Shown piece by piece: positions 62,702 to 64,000 of a stretch of DNA of 64,000 nt (its first letter is position 1; the number at the start of each line of letters is the position of its first letter). Source of the DNA: Thiomonas sp. Lineage in GTDB: Bacteria > Pseudomonadota > Gammaproteobacteria > Burkholderiales > Burkholderiaceae_C. The stretch covers positions 29,133 through 93,132 of the forward strand of contig DAICZP010000073.1 of NCBI GenBank assembly GCA_027311065.1, in the 5' to 3' direction. The notes under the pieces were generated by a model that was not told the DNA's origin, did no database searches, and saw only the letters and a list, made by a program, of their open reading frames with translations. The translations under genes and the position numbers were made by a program.

Positions 62702-63231
62702 GCCCGTGACGGCATTTCCCGGGCGATCAGCACCGATTGAACGACGGCGAACAACGCGGTGATGCCAAGGCTGCCAAACAGCTTGAAGTTCACCCAGGTC
62801 GCCGTCGGGTAATGAAAAGCGACCCAGAGGTTCGCAGCGCCCATGATGGCGAAATACACGGCCCACGACCAATTGAGCTTGTCCCAGGCGCGTGCGGGGA
62901 GATCAAGCTGCTGGCCGAGTAGTTCGCGAATGAAATTGCGATGCAGCACCCACCGCCCGCCGAGCAGGGCGGTGGTGAAGACCCAGTACAGCACGGTCGG
63001 CTTCCACTTGATGAAGGCTTCGTCGTGCAGCAGCAGCGTCGCTCCTCCGAATACGACCACAATGACAAAGCTGATCCAGAGCATGGGCTCAACCTTGCGT
63101 CCGCGCAGTCGCACCCAGGCGATCTGCGCAATGGTCGCGGCAATCGCAACGCCGGTGGCGGCGTAGATGCCGCCGAGTTTGAACGCCGCAAAGAACAGAA
63201 TGATGGGGAGGAAGTCGAACAGAAGTTTCAT
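62698..63231 (-). CDS. yciB: Inner membrane septation protein YciB/IspZ
   Basis: MKLLFDFLPIILFFAAFKLGGIYAATGVAI...RAWDKLNWSWAVYFAIMGAANLWVAF. Confidence 0.95.
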   Translation of the reverse strand: MKLLFDFLPIILFFAAFKLGGIYAATGVAIAATIAQIAWVRLRGRKVEPMLWISFVIVVVFGGATLLLHDEAFIKWKPTVLYWVFTTALLGGRWVLHRNFIRELLGQQLDLPARAWDKLNWSWAVYFAIMGAANLWVAFHYPTATWVNFKLFGSLGITALFAVVQSVLIAREMPSRA

Positions 63232-63238
63232 ATGCACA

Positions 63239-63661
63239 TTATCTCTGTCCGTTGGTGGCGTCAGGCGCCGGCTGACCTTCGGGCGCGAAGTCGAGTGACG
63301 CCGAATTGATGCAGTAGCGCATCCCGGTCGGTCCGGGGCCGTCGGGGAATACATGGCCGAGGTGCGCTTCGCACCGGGCGCAGCGAACCTCGGTGCGGAC
63401 CATGTTGTGACTGCGGTCATCGAGTTCGCGCACAGCGGCGGTGGCGGTGGGCGCGGTAAAGCTGGGCCAGCCGCAACCAGCGTCAAATTTGGTCGTGGAG
63501 TCGAACAGCGCGGCGCCACAGCAAACGCATCGATAGCTGCCGTCGCCGCGATGGTCCCAGTATTTTCCAGTGAACGGAGCTTCGGTGCCGCTGCAGCGCG
63601 TGACACGGTACTGCTCCGGTGTGAGGCGTTCGCGCCAGAGGGAGTCGTCGTCGGTGGTCAT
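63239..63661 (-). CDS. msrB: Peptide-methionine (R)-S-oxide reductase
   Basis: [51 protein letters not shown]...[13 protein letters not shown]. Confidence 0.96.
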   Translation of the reverse strand: MTTDDDSLWRERLTPEQYRVTRCSGTEAPFTGKYWDHRGDGSYRCVCCGAALFDSTTKFDAGCGWPSFTAPTATAAVRELDDRSHNMVRTEVRCARCEAHLGHVFPDGPGPTGMRYCINSASLDFAPEGQPAPDATNGQR

Positions 63662-63700
63662 GGTGGAAGTCATCGGGATCGCGTGAGAGGCTACGAAAAA

Positions 63701-64000
63701 TCAGGACGAGCACGACAGCGCCGCAGGGGGCGCCCCATCGGCGGGAGGGTCGGCGTAGGCGGCGTGCGCGGGCTGATCGGCGTAGGGAGACCGAAGTACC
63801 GCCAGCAAGGCGCGGGCAGGCTCGAAATCGCCGCCCTCAGCCGCATGAATGGCATCTTGTGCCAAATGGTGCCGCAGCACGTAGCGCGGACTGACCTGTT
63901 GCATGCCGGCGCGCCGCGCCTGGCTGGAGCCCGCCGCGCGCCGCAGGCGCGAGGCATACCGCGTCATCCATGTCGCGAATGCTGCCGGGTCGGCCGCGAA
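63701..64000 (-). CDS. selO: SelO/YdiU C-terminus (truncated by window edge)
   Basis: VSPRYVLRHHLAQDAIHAAEGGDFEPARALLAVLRSPYAD...LSCSS*; frame open to window end. Confidence 0.88.
   Translation of the reverse strand, partial: FAADPAAFATWMTRYASRLRRAAGSSQARRAGMQQVSPRYVLRHHLAQDAIHAAEGGDFEPARALLAVLRSPYADQPAHAAYADPPADGAPPAALSCSS

Overview
64-kb bacterial window, high GC, gene content consistent with a beta-proteobacterium (inferred from gene content only). Left third to half (about 1-32 kb) is accessory DNA: an McrBC restriction locus, a HigB/HigA-ImmA toxin-antitoxin (TA) pair, a full IS21-family element, several pseudogene and transposon scars, and two adjacent integrase-bearing segments bounded by three copies of a 14-bp att-like sequence (CACCCTTTCCGCCA at 8370, 19456 and 27445), then a truncated ABC exporter and an AbiE TA pair. 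Segment A (8.4-19.5 kb) carries a P4-type integrase, a second HigBA, a second tyrosine recombinase and a compact cluster (11.5-16.9 kb): TetR regulator divergent from a heme-oxygenase-like protein, a PhyH-type Fe/2OG dioxygenase, a fatty-acid-desaturase-like protein, a DUF2000-like protein and a DMT exporter. I regard this cluster as the best candidate for an undescribed pathway. Segment B (19.5-27.5 kb) resembles a small satellite-like integrative element (integrase, AlpA, primase/DUF3987 protein) with a dense array of about 17 TGCGAAT/ATTCGCA heptamers immediately downstream of the primase gene, a candidate iteron-type origin. The right part (33-64 kb) is c-di-GMP/two-component signalling genes followed by ordinary housekeeping genes (cbpA, glnD, map, purL, sdaA, threonine aldolase, ppiC, bolA, yciB, msrB, selO). 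No tRNA, rRNA or CRISPR array was recognised. All family calls are from reading protein motifs; no database search was run.
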